NCBI GenBank assembly: GCA_025174535.1
Contig: JALBUN010000003.1
Span: 186,001 to 250,000 of the forward strand
Source of the DNA: Cantharellus purpuraceus
Taxonomy: Eukaryota > Basidiomycota > Agaricomycetes > Cantharellales > Hydnaceae
Length of the DNA: 64,000 nucleotides
Direction of reading: 5' to 3'
Under the pieces are notes generated by a model that ran no database searches, was not told where the DNA came from, and worked only from the letters and a program-made list of their open reading frames with translations. The position numbers and the translations under genes were made by a program. Shown in pieces: positions 10,897-23,760 of this stretch; within the stretch, counting starts at the first letter, position 1, and every line of letters begins with the position of its first letter.

Positions 10897-13757
10897 ATGC
10901 CCCCCGTGCGCCGCCACGCGACGCCCCCGCCCTCCGTCGCACCGTACACCCTCCCGCCCCCGCGTCCCGCGCCCTCCCCGCCCCCGCCCCCGCGCGCCTT
11001 CACGTTCGCCCCGAACGTCGCCGCCGAGTCCTTCAACGAGCCCCCGCCCCTCATCGTTCCCCAGGAATCCACCCTCTTCCCCTCCGCCCCCGTCCCCACA
11101 CCCGGCGACCTCGCCTGCGTCCCGCGCAAGCCCTCCCACGCGCGCAAGAAGCCCGACGACTGGATCCCGCGTCCCCCCAATGCCTTTATCCTCTTCCGTT
11201 CCGAGGTCCGTCGCACGCCGTCCCGCCCTCGTCGTCTGCTGACCTCTCCCGCAGTTTATCAAGAGCCAGCACGTCCCCGGGGACGTAGAAGCCAACCACG
11301 GCAACCTCTCCAAGAGTACGTCCTTCCCCGCACCACACGCCCCCTTATCGCTCACCCACACACGCACACACAGTCATCGGTCTCTGCTGGCGCAACCTCC
11401 CCTTCTCCGAGCGCGACGTCTGGGAGTGCAAGGCCCGTCTCGCCATGGCCGCCCACAAGGCAAAATACCCCCACTACCGCTTCCGCCCCGCCCCGCCCCA
11501 CCAGTCCAAACACCCCCCCGCCCACCGCGGCCGCCGTCGTCCCGACCCCACCCGCAGCCCCGACGGCAGTCCCGACCGCGGCGGCGGCGGCGGCGACAGC
11601 CCGCACCACACGCCCAGCCCCAGCCCCACGCGCAACGGCACCCCGCCCCCGCCCCCGCGCCGCCGCCTCAAGGACCCGCCCCCGCCGCCGGACGAGCGAC
11701 GCTGCGCCGCCATCGCCGCGCTCCTCGTGCGCGGCGTCAAGGGCGACCACCTCCTGCGCCACGTGCGCGAGCTCGACGAGGCCCGTCCCGCGGAGGGGAC
11801 GCGTGACGAGCCGGGTGCCGGCACCGACGCGGGCGTCGTGGTGGTGCCGCGGTTTGAGGCGCCGGTGACGCCGGAGGACGTGGCGGGTGCAGCCGGTGCG
11901 GGAGGAGCGCAGGCTGGTCCGGGTGGGTTGCGGAGGTCGGCGAGTGCGTCGTTGCGGGGAGGTCGTCGTGCACACGGTGCCAGTCTGAAGGGCCATCGCA
12001 GGTCCTCCAGTGCCCCCGTTCGGGAGGCGGGGGGACAGCCCGACGTGGTGGGGGGTGGTGGCGAGGACGAGGGAGACGATAATACTCCCGCGACGACGAC
12101 GCACACGGGCAGCCTGAGACGCGCTGCCAGCTCGTCGCCCAGCAAAGCAAGGCACGCCGCGATCAGCAAGCGCGGCCCGAGTGGGATGGGGGGTGGTGTG
12201 GGCGTGTTTAAGCTGGACGTGGGGAGGGAGCGGGCGCACAGCCAGAGTCAGCGTCAGAGGGCGGGTGAGGAGGGCGGCGGGGAGAGCGGGGGCGATACGG
12301 TGACGCGGCGTGTGGAGCATGATGAGACGGGCGCCAGTGTGTTTTTGGATTTGGATCCCTTCACGGTCCCGCAGCAGCAGCAGGCAAACGAGACGTTCGG
12401 GAGGCCGTGTACGCCGGTGAACACGCAGCAGACGCATCCGGGGCTGACGCCGATACATACGCACGCGGCGCCGCCGTATGGCACGTCTACGCCCACGCTG
12501 AGCCCCGCCAGCATGCGCGGCGGGAGGATGGGCCGCGGGCTGGCGGTGCCAGGGAGTGTGTTTGACTCGCCCGTGTCGAGCAGTGTGTTTGATTCGCCGA
12601 GGACGCCGGGGACGCCCGGGACGCCTGGGGGGCAGGTGTGGGAAGGTGAGGGTGAGGAGGGCGTGTGCTGGGGGATGGGATACGCGCAGGATGGTGCGGG
12701 GATGCAGATGGTGTACGCAGAAGAACAGGGCCAGCAGCACCAGCAGCAACAGCAACAGCATCTTGTGTACGCGCACGAGGTGTATACGGGTGTCGATCCC
12801 ATGATGGGCATGGGCGGCATGTATGGCGATGTCGGTGCCGATGCGTATCTGGACGGTGTGTATGACCCGGGGTACGGCGAGGACAGGGACGAGGACGTGG
12901 AGGAGGGCAGCCTGTCCGTCGGGCTGGATCTCGATCTCGAGTCTTGGCAACAGCATCAGCAACGCGCATACGCCTACGCACCACCCCCCGCCCACGCCGC
13001 GTACGCCGCGCCCCTCGCGCTGCTCCCCCCCTTCCAGCTCCCCGGCAGCGTAGCCCACCACCACCCCCACGACGCGTACATGGACCCCGCCGTGGGCGTG
13101 GGCTTTAGCCCCTTTTACGCGTTCGACGCCACGGCGGCAGCAGACAACAACAATAGCACCGCTTTGTCGACCCAGGCGGCGGCGGCGGCGGCGGCTTCTG
13201 GTGTCTCGGATGACGACGCCCGTGTCCACCATCACCACGAGCAGCAGACGCGGCCCAGCACAGCTGCCGCCGCAGGCTCAAACGCAGACCCCGCAGCAGC
13301 AGCAGGAGCTACAGCCGCGGCAACGGCACCCAACGCGACTGCGAGTGTCGACACGTCTCCCGAGGCGTGTTCTACACCCGAGCACACGCACACGCACACG
13401 CGCGCCAACACCGATGCACCCGCGTCTGTAGCCGTGCCCGTAGACACGCCAACGACGCCGACGGACATGGCGATGGCGCGCGGCGGACTGCGCGAGTGCG
13501 AGTACGGGAGGGGTGGCATGCAGATGGGTCTGGGGGGCGTGGTGCCGGGTGTGGTGCGGGAGGGCGGGTGTGAGGGTGAGGGGGAGGATCAGGGGGCGCA
13601 CCTGCAGCAGCACCAGTATCAGTATCAGCACCAGCACCAGCACCAGCACCCGGGGCAGCACCAGGACACGGACGAGTATCCTCACCACCACCACCACGTC
13701 GCAGCGCCCGGCGGCGGCGCGGGCTTGGCCCTCGTGCCGTGTCCCGTGGCGTACTGA
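10897..13757 (+). CDS. HMG-box transcription factor (MATA_HMG-box class), low-complexity tail
   Basis: A nuclear DNA-binding regulator; targets unknown. I read three exons: 10,897-11,205, 11,255-11,315 and 11,374-13,757, joined by GT-AG introns of 49 and 58 bases, giving about 917 residues. Residues ~90-160 form the HMG box: PRPPNAFILFRSE ends exon 1, exon 2 carries FIKSQHVPGDVEANHGNLSK, and exon 3 opens with IIGLCWRNLPFSERDVWE and continues to KYPHYRFRP. Both introns cut inside the box. The N-terminus is Pro-rich. The tail has Gln-rich (~577), Ala-rich (~725) and His/Gln-rich (~860-900) tracts, and no second domain is seen. The ATG at 10,897 is the first one in frame near the box. GC content is far above the neighbours, which produces long antisense frames that are not genes. 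Confidence 0.93.
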
Positions 13758-16700
13758 AACACCACCCGCCCCGGGCGGGATGTTTATCATACCGCCGCGG
13801 ACATTCTCAACTGTGCGTGGTTTTGTTTTCTTCTTGCATCGTTTTTCGTGCTTTGTGCTGCTTCATCCATCGGTCTGACACGATTCTCCCTATTCTGGAT
13901 TCATTTTCCAGCCCTCTGTCACGAAATGTTTTCCAACACTGGACGGATAAAACCGTCCTTCCAGCTCCCCGTCTCTGTATCACCACCCCACGCTGAAAGT
14001 GTCCCACTCGGAAACCTAACATGAGATGCACCCACCCCCAAAAAAAGTATAAAAAACACCACAAAACCCATGCAAAAAAAGTATAAAAACGCCTCAAAAC
14101 CCACAAAAAAATGTTTTTTTCAAGGACACGAACCGAACGCGCAATGAAATTTTTGCTTTTTTGTCCCATCTCGTCGTATTCCCTGTCCGTGTTGTTTCGT
14201 GTCTCGCTCTCGCTCTCACTGTCTTGTGTGTATGTGTATATGTTCACTCTCCTATGCAGCCCCGACCACCCTCCGTCCCCCCCGGGTCCTCTCTCTTCTC
14301 GGCCCCCGACCTTACAACTCGAGGATCGAGAATCAAGAATCGGGAATCGAATCGACGGAAATAGACGTGTCTCTTTGTTTTGGCTCCCTCCCTCTCTCTC
14401 TCTCTCATTTTTTTTTTGGTTTTTTTTTGTTGGTTTTGGGCTTCCTTTTCTTGCGTCGTTCCAGCCCATCATGATGAGTTTGTACGAATACAACAAACCA
14501 CACAAGGTCGGAGTGGTGCTGGTTGGAATGGTGCTGTTGTTGTTCGCCCGCCTGCCGCGTTTTTTGCCGTCGTCGTTGTCACTACCATCATCACTGCCAC
14601 TGCCACTGCCACTGCCACTGCCACTGCCGCGTTGGGTTATATCGTCACTGCCACCCCCTCCCCCGCTGCTATCACCAAGAGTACCTCTTTACCACATTCC
14701 TCCTTTACCACATTCCCCCTTCACCACAACGCCCCTTTACCACATTCCTCCTTTACCACATTCCCCCTTCACCACAACACCCCTTTATCACACACAGCCT
14801 CTTACTCCTCCCGGTCACCTCGTCCGAAAGCGCATCACCCAAAGACACAGGCACACACACACTCCACCACCACCAGCTGTCTGTCTATCTTTGTCCATGC
14901 AGATGCTATCCCCCCCCTCCCCCCCACAGACCTCTCGTCTTTTTTTTTTTTTTGACTTTGAAACTCGGATCTGATTCGATGTTTTTGAGGTTGATTCACA
15001 CGGCTGTCTATGCGTTACCTTTTTTTCTTTCTTGTTTTTGTTCCCACCCTAAATCCCTAAATCCCTCCATCCTGCCTACCCTTGCCACTTCACGCTCCCC
15101 ACCCACCCAACCCCCCGGTCTTGATGACCACAACCACCTTGTTTGTTCCCCCATTGCTATCGCTTGTGTTGATCCACGTCCCCCTTTTTTTTTTTTTCTG
15201 CTTTCACCTCCGCCGTTGTTGTTGTACAGGTTACTTACGCTGTTCGTACAAGTTACAAGCTACACGTTTTATCACTTGTGTCTTTTTTTTTTCTTTTTCT
15301 TTTCCCTTCGTATTGCGTCCAACCCACCACCCTCCTTGTTAAACTGTTGTCTCCTCGTCGTTCTTGGGACTCCTCCGGTCCTACCTACCCCACGGTCTCT
15401 TTTGTCACCTATACCACCACACTGTCTCACGCGCCAATGCTGTGTTTAGTATCTTGCCGTAGCATAGCATTTCTTATCGTGCCTGTACAGTATCTCCCCT
15501 CTCCCATGATAGAAATGGAAATGTTTATACGGAAACAAAATGACAATAGAGCTGCGTGCATCGTGCATCGCGCTTGGGAAAACATAAAGCCCCTACATGA
15601 AGCACCCACCCATATATGTGCATACCGAGCTGCTCGAGTCCAGTTAATCCCGTCAAAAACGGACTCCGATGCGGGGGATACTCCGAGCTCCGAGTCGTGC
15701 ATCGTGCCTTTTGCATTCGTATTTAGCCCGGAGAAGGGAAGTGGAGGTGGGGTGGGGTGGTGGGGGGAGGGAGGGATTAATCTGCTTCGCGTACATGTAT
15801 TTCCACTGGCTCGCTTCCCCGAACTCGGTCTTCCATTCAAACTCTCAAAAAAAAAAAAAAAAGAAAACCTGTATTCATGCCGATGACTTTTGGGTTCCAT
15901 TTCTAATGTCTCCGTGTTTTCATCATCATCGATCCTGCCTGCCTGCTTGCCTGCCGTGGTGGAGTGGCATTCGACGCATCGCGTGTCGAATTCCTGTGCT
16001 CCACCCTCCCACGTGCGAACGAATGCCTTCTGCACAGAACTCCAGAGCCAACCCCGTGCACAACAACACCTCTCTCTGCCTTGTCGTCCCAAAACAAACC
16101 AGCACCAGCACACCTTCCCGAACTCGGACCTTCTCTCCGAGTCGAAATTCTCGAATATGAAAACATCGCCGCCTAAACCAGCCTCTCACAGTTCTTAAGA
16201 AGTTTCCTCATTTCATTCAACCTTATCAAGCGTAGCATGAGGCAAAAGCAAAAGGGCCTCGTGTCTTCCAATCCACGCGCGTCCGTCCCCCCCGTGCAAA
16301 AGGCCGCGGAGCTAACCAAACCCGGATGCGGGCCGAGTGTCGGTCTTCGGAAATAAAGCGGAGCCATAATCGGAGTTAAAGTGTCTGGTGTCGGAGCCGG
16401 AAACATTCCCCACACACTTCATTTCTCCCCACGCACGCGCACGGACGGAGAGACGAACGCCCGGGAGAAGCAGATCTGCAAACGTAGTTTCAGGATATCA
16501 TGCGAAATAGAAGGAATACACCAAAGAGTTTACCTGTGTTTGTACGAATAATCGTACGAGTTGATCTTTTGGAGAAGGGGATCATTGCTGTCCTCAATGG
16601 GTTTCCACGCCGCTGGCCGAGGTCGGCGCACCTACCCTACGACCCCGCATACGCATGCAATACTCACCCTGACCCCCTGCGCCCCGCCCACCGCTGATCA

Positions 16701-18519
16701 TGTGGATCTTCCAGCGAACCTGAGCCCATATCCGCGGAATATACCGTTGAGGCAAGCCAAAACTGATTAATTGCTGATCGCTTTACCAAGCGGCTGGGTC
16801 CACTGCTGAAGGGGGCAAGAATACTTATCAGTGTGTTCCTTGGGCGTGCGAAGCCACCGCGCAGACGCCGTCACGGCCCAGAGCGCTTGGCAGCCAGAGC
16901 CTTCGCACAGAGCCTGGGCGTCAGCCGAGTATTATGGGCACTATAGTCCATGCTTCGCGGACGACAGCGAAGGCTAGTAGTATATCAGCGGCGCGCGGTG
17001 CGCCGCAGGGTAGAGACATGAGCGGAATAGAGATATTGGCGCAAGTAAGATCGTCGTCATGGTTGTCCCGGGGTGGATGGAGGGGAACACAGCGCATCTT
17101 CCGGTATGAGCACCGCCGACGGGGACTGGTTTGTACACCCGGGCCGTATTGTGTGTTCTACTGCCCTAGCCGGGCCGGGCAAGTCGCAGTAGCGATTCCT
17201 TCGTCGTTCTGGGGTGCTGGTAGTCTTCTCATTAAGACAAGAAGCCACGATGGTCGAAATAGTGGCGTGGAAGGGCATATCTTGATCTTTTACATGTATG
17301 GGATTTCAAGCCACAATAAGTAGTCGCAATGTGGCCGGATTCTCACTATGGGTCTATGGGTCTGTGGCGTGTTCTGATGGAGTCTTGCTGGTGGAGGACT
17401 AGGGTACCTGCGCAATTAATTACACAGAGGGATCATTGAAAGGCCAGGATACTTGCCTGGGCATACTTCAGCTTGTTCTGCATTCGGTCTAAAAGAGACG
17501 TAGGAAACCTGACTTCCGCGTTGGATTCCCCTTGTGCTTGTTTTGGAAAGTCGACGGCAGCCAGGCCAGTCTACAGGGTGGGAATAGCGTTCAGTGAGCG
17601 ATAGATAGGCTATTTGCATGAAGGGACAATTACTCTCTGTATGGGTGTGTTGTTCCTTGGGTCCCCCGCTTGGACCTGAAGTGGCAGAGGGTGTATCCAC
17701 GAGTGCTGCGCTCAGAGAGATAAACGCCACATATTTGGACAGCGAGTGGCAGGACTAGGGGTATTTGTTCCCTCAGTTCCCCCACAGGGACCTAAAGTAG
17801 AGGACATGTTCACGATTGCTATCGCTCCCATCACATGGAATTGCTCACCGTTGACAGAGAACAGTTACACGCCAAGGGACACTTCCAAAGGTGAGAGCAT
17901 CCCACTGTCAGTGGCGCTTTGGGAGGGAAAGTGGGTCTGTGAGACGTCGGTGGCACTGCCAGGTGGCAGCCTGAGCTTGGGAGTTTGTTGGTGTTTGACT
18001 TGGTTGGGGGGTTTTCACCAGTGCGTCTGAATTTCTTATGTAACAGTTGGAGTAAGAGATCGTAGAAATCTATACTGTGCTTGGATCGGTCGGGTATGCG
18101 GGTATTTTGTTCAATGTGCGACTCCTGCTTTGGTGGTGTGCAGGGACTTCAATCGAAGAAGAAATCGTGAGCAGACACTTTAGTGCTGGCAAAACTCCTA
18201 GGACTGATTTATACAGTGAACTATACCCAACTTGTCTTTCATTATGCATGATTCCCATCCGGCTGTTCCCCTAGTATGGTAGACATTCACTGCTGCCTAG
18301 CCATCACTGCACTCCATTACAATTGATGATTGGCAGTTATTGTGAGATTCAATTCCAAACTCTCCCAAGTGTTTCCTTCTTGTTACAATCGAAGCATCGG
18401 GTACATCTTGTACTACAGGCACATAAAGGAATAAAGAAATAGATCACCATCGCGTCTTGGATCCGGTGCGTCACCCACGTTGCCCGAATGAGCATGCCAG
18501 CCGTTGTCATCCGTTGTCA
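13758..18519. other. 3' region of the HMG gene and low-complexity intergenic DNA
   Basis: After the stop at 13,757 the sequence is rich in poly-T, CTCT and CCACC tracts, especially 14,380-15,450. I see no exon chain or family motif on either strand. Between 17,650 and 17,815 a ~55-base unit (TTCC-T-GGTCCCCC-GACCT-AAGT) occurs twice in degenerate form. Confidence 0.5.
14689..14790. repeat. Tandem ~48-bp repeat, two units plus partial
   Basis: The unit built from TACCACATTCCTCCTT, TACCACATTCCCCCTT and CACCACAACGCCCCTT repeats in order. It follows a (CACTGC)n run at about 14,598-14,628. Confidence 0.85.
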
Positions 18520-19383
18520 TCATGCAAGCACATTCATAGTACAGCATATCTCCCCCGTCAGTGTCACATAGGCATCCTTGAGGCCACCAAACACGGATTT
18601 CCCTTCGAACCAGTCGATCAGTTTCACACCTCGTCTTCGCTCGTATTCAGGAAGCCCCAAATGGCCTTCTTCGCAGCGTCGATAGTAAGCGCGCTTCACC
18701 CTCGACCTCTTGAGTGGGTCCACCATATCATATCGATCCGGAGAAATGATCGTGTGCAGATGGTAGAATATGCCATCCAGCACATCGCGCAGGGTAAGAG
18801 CTTCAGTTTTAGAAATAACAATAGGCGCAAAGGGCGACTCTTTGATGGTGATTCTCATTTGGTTCACGGAGGGATGTGAAATCGGTGCCGACATTTGATC
18901 TTTGGTAACGGGCACGTGAACGCCGCGGACGCTCCAACGATGAAGCTCCTCCGGAAATTCTTTCATGTTCCATTTCATTAATGGGTATCCCGACGAAGTG
19001 AGGAGGAGTTGATACAGTATCAGCTCTAAGCTTTGTCTCTCCTTTGGTGGCCAATCTTCGACTGGCCATAAAATATCAGTCGGAACAGTGCGGGGAGGCT
19101 CTCGTGTCCGCAGGGGGTCCGTATGTGGAGGGGTGTTGACACGTGGAAGATCCCGCTGCGATACATACATGGGGACCGACCACATCCCATTAATGGGCGG
19201 TGCATATCCTGGAGGTCCGCCGCGTAACGTGTTCATTGGACGATGTGGAAGTGGATAGTGCGGTGGTTCGTTAGACGGAAAAACCGCTGGAAAGGCAGGC
19301 ACAAAAGGTGCTTGGAGGTGAGGTGGAAAGCCACCGGGAGGGTTCTGAGGTGGATAGAATGAATGAAGCGGAGGCACGCTCAT
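18520..19383 (-). CDS. DUF6699 domain protein
   Basis: A single-exon frame of 287 residues from 19,383. The first ~100 residues are Pro-rich and disordered. From about residue 105 it matches the layout of the DUF6699 family of basidiomycetes: ILWPVEDWPPKERQ, then PLMKWNMKEFPEE, a short beta-rich stretch with MRITIKESPFAPIVI, LTLRDVLDGIFYHLHTIISP, a VKRAYYRRCEEG helix, GVKLIDWFEGKSVFGGL, and a final strand before the stop. Function of the family is unknown. It stands alone, with no operon-like neighbour. A further upstream exon is possible (see 19,551-19,805). Confidence 0.8.
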   Translation of the reverse strand: MSVPPLHSFYPPQNPPGGFPPHLQAPFVPAFPAVFPSNEPPHYPLPHRPMNTLRGGPPGYAPPINGMWSVPMYVSQRDLPRVNTPPHTDPLRTREPPRTVPTDILWPVEDWPPKERQSLELILYQLLLTSSGYPLMKWNMKEFPEELHRWSVRGVHVPVTKDQMSAPISHPSVNQMRITIKESPFAPIVISKTEALTLRDVLDGIFYHLHTIISPDRYDMVDPLKRSRVKRAYYRRCEEGHLGLPEYERRRGVKLIDWFEGKSVFGGLKDAYVTLTGEICCTMNVLA

Positions 19384-19550
19384 TGGCCGAGCAAAGTCTG
19401 CCCCTCGTCGTGCGTCTACAGTACATGCTCGTGTGCGTATAATGGTGCAGCTAACAGACTACGTACCATAGGCACTGTCTCGAGAACGTACCGGGTATGA
19501 CCAGTGCACAGCATGGCCGCGGGCTGCGCGCACACGATGAGCACATTGCC

Positions 19551-19805
19551 CTATGGAGAGAGAGACATTGAAGAAGCATACGCACCCGGCGGCTCATTTT
19601 CGTGCAATTGCGCGTTAAATAGGCGAGGACTGTACGCCAGAGGTGTCACGTACGGATCGTCGTCGTCACCCTCCTGCGGTTCGTCCTGGGATCGTTCTGG
19701 GCTGGACTCGTATGCCCTCCGCGCAGACATTCCTCTGCTACATCCTTCGTAATAGGGGTGCGACATGAGTGTCCGTGAAGAAAGACTGGAGGGCTCTGCA
19801 AACAC
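19551..19805 (-). other. Possible upstream exon of the DUF6699 gene
   Basis: An 84-codon minus-strand frame is acidic and Ser/Pro-rich (ARRAYESSPERSQDEPQEGD), a composition like the disordered N-termini of DUF6699 proteins. I could not fix a convincing splice from here to the main exon, so it may be non-coding. Confidence 0.25.
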
Positions 19806-20570
19806 CGCCTTCCCAAGTTTTCATTTCGGTATGTTACTCGGCTCGATGATGCTCTTCTCTACTCCTTTATGTCCGGCACGCGGTGTCACAAAATTGATCC
19901 AATCAAGATACAGCTAGGGGGCATCTAGCTAAAGCCATCGAGACCAGCTCTCGCGTTGCTCTTTGACCTCAGCAGAATATCGGAGTTGAAAACATTCAGT
20001 AGAAACAATTAGCTGTGAAAAAGGCAATGTGGCGCTAATAGCAAAAATACAAAGGCTGTACAAGGGGGCGTTTGGCCGTTGGCCCTTAACCGACGGCATA
20101 GCCTCTGGGATTTCCACGCACATCGGCAATCACATACCGGCGACTTACATCATCGACCATCACGATGGCAACTGCTTCCTTACCTAGGCTAGTGTGTGTA
20201 ACTCTAGGTTGCCGGATATAAACCTGGACGTAGTTAAACCCCTCTCCCCAAGAGAAATTTGAACGGGGGAAACAAGAACATCAGACACCTCCGTAGAGCT
20301 GTAATCCCCTCAGACTAGAACTCCTGGAAAAGCTGCTTGCCATACGAATCAGCGCCGACATGGGCAACGTCCATGGGTCCTTAAATACTTGCAGCACAGA
20401 TGTCAAGCCCGATCTCAGTGAGCGAGCAAAATTGAATACTAAAAAGATCATATTCACAATTGGGGTATTGAGATGGAAGCAATAGAAAGGATTACGTCGT
20501 GTCTAAGCGGGGTATATATCTGCTGCTACATATATGCGGGTTATCCGCTGCCACATGTATGCGGGCCATC

Positions 20571-21699
20571 TCACAATGAACTCCATCGAAAAAGGTGTAT
20601 CGTTATTAGTATTAAGCCAAGTAAGCCGGAGACTTGTGCACGAGGCGTCGCTGCATCAAAAAGAGGTGCTGATGCTCCAATGGTTTGATTCAAGCAGTTT
20701 AAGAACGTGCCGTTGAGGTTCGATGGAAGAGGTGTGTCAGGCGCGTTATCATCGGAAGAAAAAACTGCCGAGTTGTTGTATCCATCCAACGTGAGGACGA
20801 TGCTGCTCGCGCGATAGTATTGAATGGCCTGCTCCGGCTTGGGTTGTGATGGGTCAGAAGTATTGTAAGGAAGAGCCAGGATAAAGTTAGTTTTGAGAGA
20901 GCAATTTGCGGTGATAGATGTAATGAGTTCATGGACAGTGACGTTGTCAGACAAAACACGGTATGTGTTTGAGCCATCACGAGGTTGGAACGCAGCATCG
21001 AGGAGGACGCCGCCTGGACGTGAGGAGTTGGTTGGATCTCCGTACTATGAATAGAATTACGTTTTTTTTGAGACGAAAGAATCGCAATTCGACTAAATTA
21101 CTCACCTCGTCCGATTGATATCGTTTATTCACGTCATAGCCTGCCGCTGCACCGAACGTTACAGGCCAGAAACCGAACGGGAAATCGCGACCAGCTATCC
21201 CTGGTGTGCTTGTGCCAGGGTAGCCACTCCCATATTGTCTTGTGAACACCAGGGTTCAGTGTGCAGCACTTGGAAGAAGTGGAAGAATCCGACAAACCTG
21301 GATCCAAAAACGCCACTTCTCGTTCCTCCTCCGGACGAACGACCAGAGAACAGCTGGCCAGAAGGTATAGTTTGGACCTTTGTTGAACCGCTCCCATACG
21401 ATCTAGCGGTTAATGTTGAGCCTGAGGCTGATCTTACAGAAACTGAAGATGAGCCTCCGGATGGTCCGCCGCCTTTTCCAGTGTTGCTGCCGCCACCCTT
21501 ACTTCCGCCGCCGCCGCCGCCGCCTTTACTCCCACCGCCACCACCTTTACCGCCACCACCACCACCACCACCTGGAATTTACACATGATATTTAGAAAAA
21601 TGACTCGAACGACAATGGGTTGAACATCCACTCACCTCCCTTCCGTCGCAAGTTAGGCCCAGCAGTTTTCGGCCGAGGCGTCACGAGTGAAACGTACAT
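20571..21699 (-). CDS. Glycine-rich basidiomycete surface-type protein, paralogue X1
   Basis: No function is known to me. Start ATG at 21,699 (MYVSLVTPRP). After an intron comes a Gly-rich block with Lys/Ser spacers, then SVSVRSASGST, YGSGSTKVQTIPSGQLFSGR and GVFGSR. The next exon reads QYGSGYPGTSTPGIAGRDFP and FGFWPVTFGAAAGY. The last exon (from about 21,045) begins YGDPTNSSRPGGVLLDAAFQ and has N-glycosylation sites, EQAIQYYRASSIVLTLDGYN, a CLNQTIG motif and a C-terminal hydrophobic stretch (GLLGLILITIHLF) followed by RWSSL. The tail suggests membrane or GPI-type anchoring. Reading frame is open through all joined exons. A close paralogue lies at 29,084-30,164. This exon layout matches a family I associate with many Agaricomycetes. 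Confidence 0.7.
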
Positions 21700-22009
21700 T
21701 GCTGATGGATCTGGGTGTCGTGGTTTTGTGTGGGTGAAGAGAAATGCGTGCAAAACCCCATGCTTTATACACAGTCCAAGGTCAAACTCACGTAATCACA
21801 CACCTGTGACTGAGCCTGTGGCGTCAAGTACTGTGGCGCAGCCTTTCTTTTTTCTTCTTGCACAGGATCCCAACGCCTAAAATTGTGGAATATAATACCA
21901 TTCATCTCCATAATCCAGAGGGGGGATTTTGTTGTTGCATTGGACTTTCTCACGGTGCACAGCCCGTGGATCAAACATGGGACACGAGCATCCACACTAT
22001 GTCTCCTCC

Positions 22010-23760
22010 GATCTCAGATTGCACAGCCCCATTACGCTATGCCTGATAAGTCGGTGTACATTGCCTTATCCAGTCGGTTCCATTACACAACCTAACACAG
22101 CTCTGTCGATCCATGCAGCACTGGTTCCCAGATACGGTGACTATGCCTTCGATCACCATATTCAGCCCAATTACCATCCATGAAATCTGAACCACCATTT
22201 CTCGCTGGGCTCGTTTCAGCCCTCCGCCTAAATCCTTGAATCCCACCCTGCGTGTCACTGCTTTTGGTGACGTATGACAGCCATCCTGTGGACAAAGGTG
22301 ACATATCTAGAGCCCAGATGAGCCCGTGTCGGGGCCACCCAGTCGATCTAATCAATCGATAAAATTTGAACAATTGGACCGCTGCTGTGACCACTTTGCG
22401 ACCGACTGACCGGCTCAGACAAGACTTGAACAGTATGTAACTCCTCTCATCATAAAGAATGTCGGCGGCTGCTGGCAAAGAAAACAACAAAGCATCATTC
22501 TTCTCTATTCTCTCTTCTGCCAGATACCATCCATTATCATCGCAATGGCGTGCACAGGTTAATGGGCCACAATCAGGGAAATTCGGACGTCCAATATCAA
22601 TCTTGCATCACTACCAGCACTGCGAGAACAGCCTTCAGTCATTCCCATTTTCTGGCTCCTCACCCGGCAGGTGTCAATAGGTTTGTGTTCACTGTCTGAA
22701 AGGAACAAGTGGCTTTACTGTTAGTCTCATCAGTGACTCCCCTGGAATGGAAATGATATAAACGAACGTCCACGTTATGAATGGACATGTACTCCCGTGG
22801 GACTCTGCATTTGCCGTTGATGATCGATATAGCCCCCCATATGGGACTGCAGACAGGTGAGAAGGTCATCGTTGGCTTTTTCGGACGTCCAATATAGCCT
22901 CACTACCGGCAGCACGGCAAGGACAGCCTGTTATAGGAATCGCAGGAGTGCGTTGCCAGATACGCGACGGCCCACAGGTGTCCATGTTTGGAGTGCTGCG
23001 TTGCTACTGGATTGAATAGGACGCGCAAGGTATAAAGGATTAAAAATTTTCTTATGCCCCATTCCTCAGTCTTCGTTTCCCCGAGACTGAGGTTTGTACC
23101 TTCGCATTCCTTTCTTCTCAGAGATTATGTAATCTAACTTTTTGGTAGTTTATAACTCTAGGTTAAATACTCATAATATACAGTCTTTGTTTCCCCGAGA
23201 CTGAGTTTATAACTCTAGCTATCCCTTCGTACTTACGGCGCAATGCAGCTTTCAGTCATTCCCATTTTCTGGCTCCCCAGCAGGCCGGTGTTAATAGGTT
23301 TGTATTCATTGTCTGGTGGAACAAGTACTTTATTGTTAGTCTCATCAATGACTCCCCTAGAATGGAAGTGATATAAACGAACGTACACTTTATGAATGGA
23401 CATGGGACTCTGCGCGCGCCACTGTTAATCGATATAGCTTCCTATATATGGCTGCAGACAGGTGAGAATATCATCGTTGGCCTTACCTTTTCGTTGTCGT
23501 TGCTTCCCAACCTCTGTTCGACTATATAGGTGCCCGATCCCGGAGAACGGATGAGCGGTGACGTTAGGTTGTACGTTAATGCGTGAATGGAAATGGATGT
23601 GCTCATGTAGCGTTTTCAAGGCATTTTGTATGCCCTACGTCCTATGCAACTGCCGCCAGGACCAGAGACGAATTGAGAAGATTGGGCCACATGGGAAATC
23701 AAAATTATTGTACTTGGGGTACCTGTTGCATGCACACTGTAGGAAGAGCATAAGCTGAAG
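22010..23760. repeat. Upstream module of X1 (duplicated region, copy 1)
   Basis: Long blocks here reappear in the same order at about 30,500-31,740 and, in part, at 33,240-34,112. Shared phrases include CAGATTGCACAGCCCCATTA, GTGACGTATGACAGCC, GACATATCTAGAGCCCAGATG and GATATAAACGAACGT. The last phrase occurs twice inside this copy (22,757 and 23,371), so part of the module is itself repeated. No coding exon chain was recognised. Confidence 0.7.
23055..23230 (+). repeat. Copia-LTR-like fragment with stem-loops
   Basis: Contains CCTCAGTCT-loop-AGACTGAGG at about 23,065, then GAGACTGAGGTTTGT and TATAACTCTAG, as in the LTR-like segment near 1,620. A second CAGTCT...GAGACTGAG hairpin lies at 23,180. 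A related inverted repeat, CCTCAGTCT-loop-AGACTGAGG, is at about 27,320-27,345. Confidence 0.45.

Noticed and set aside
11352..13238. 628-codon open frame on the minus strand
   Set aside because: It is antisense to the HMG-box gene and results from extreme GC bias; composition is Arg/His/Pro noise with no domain.
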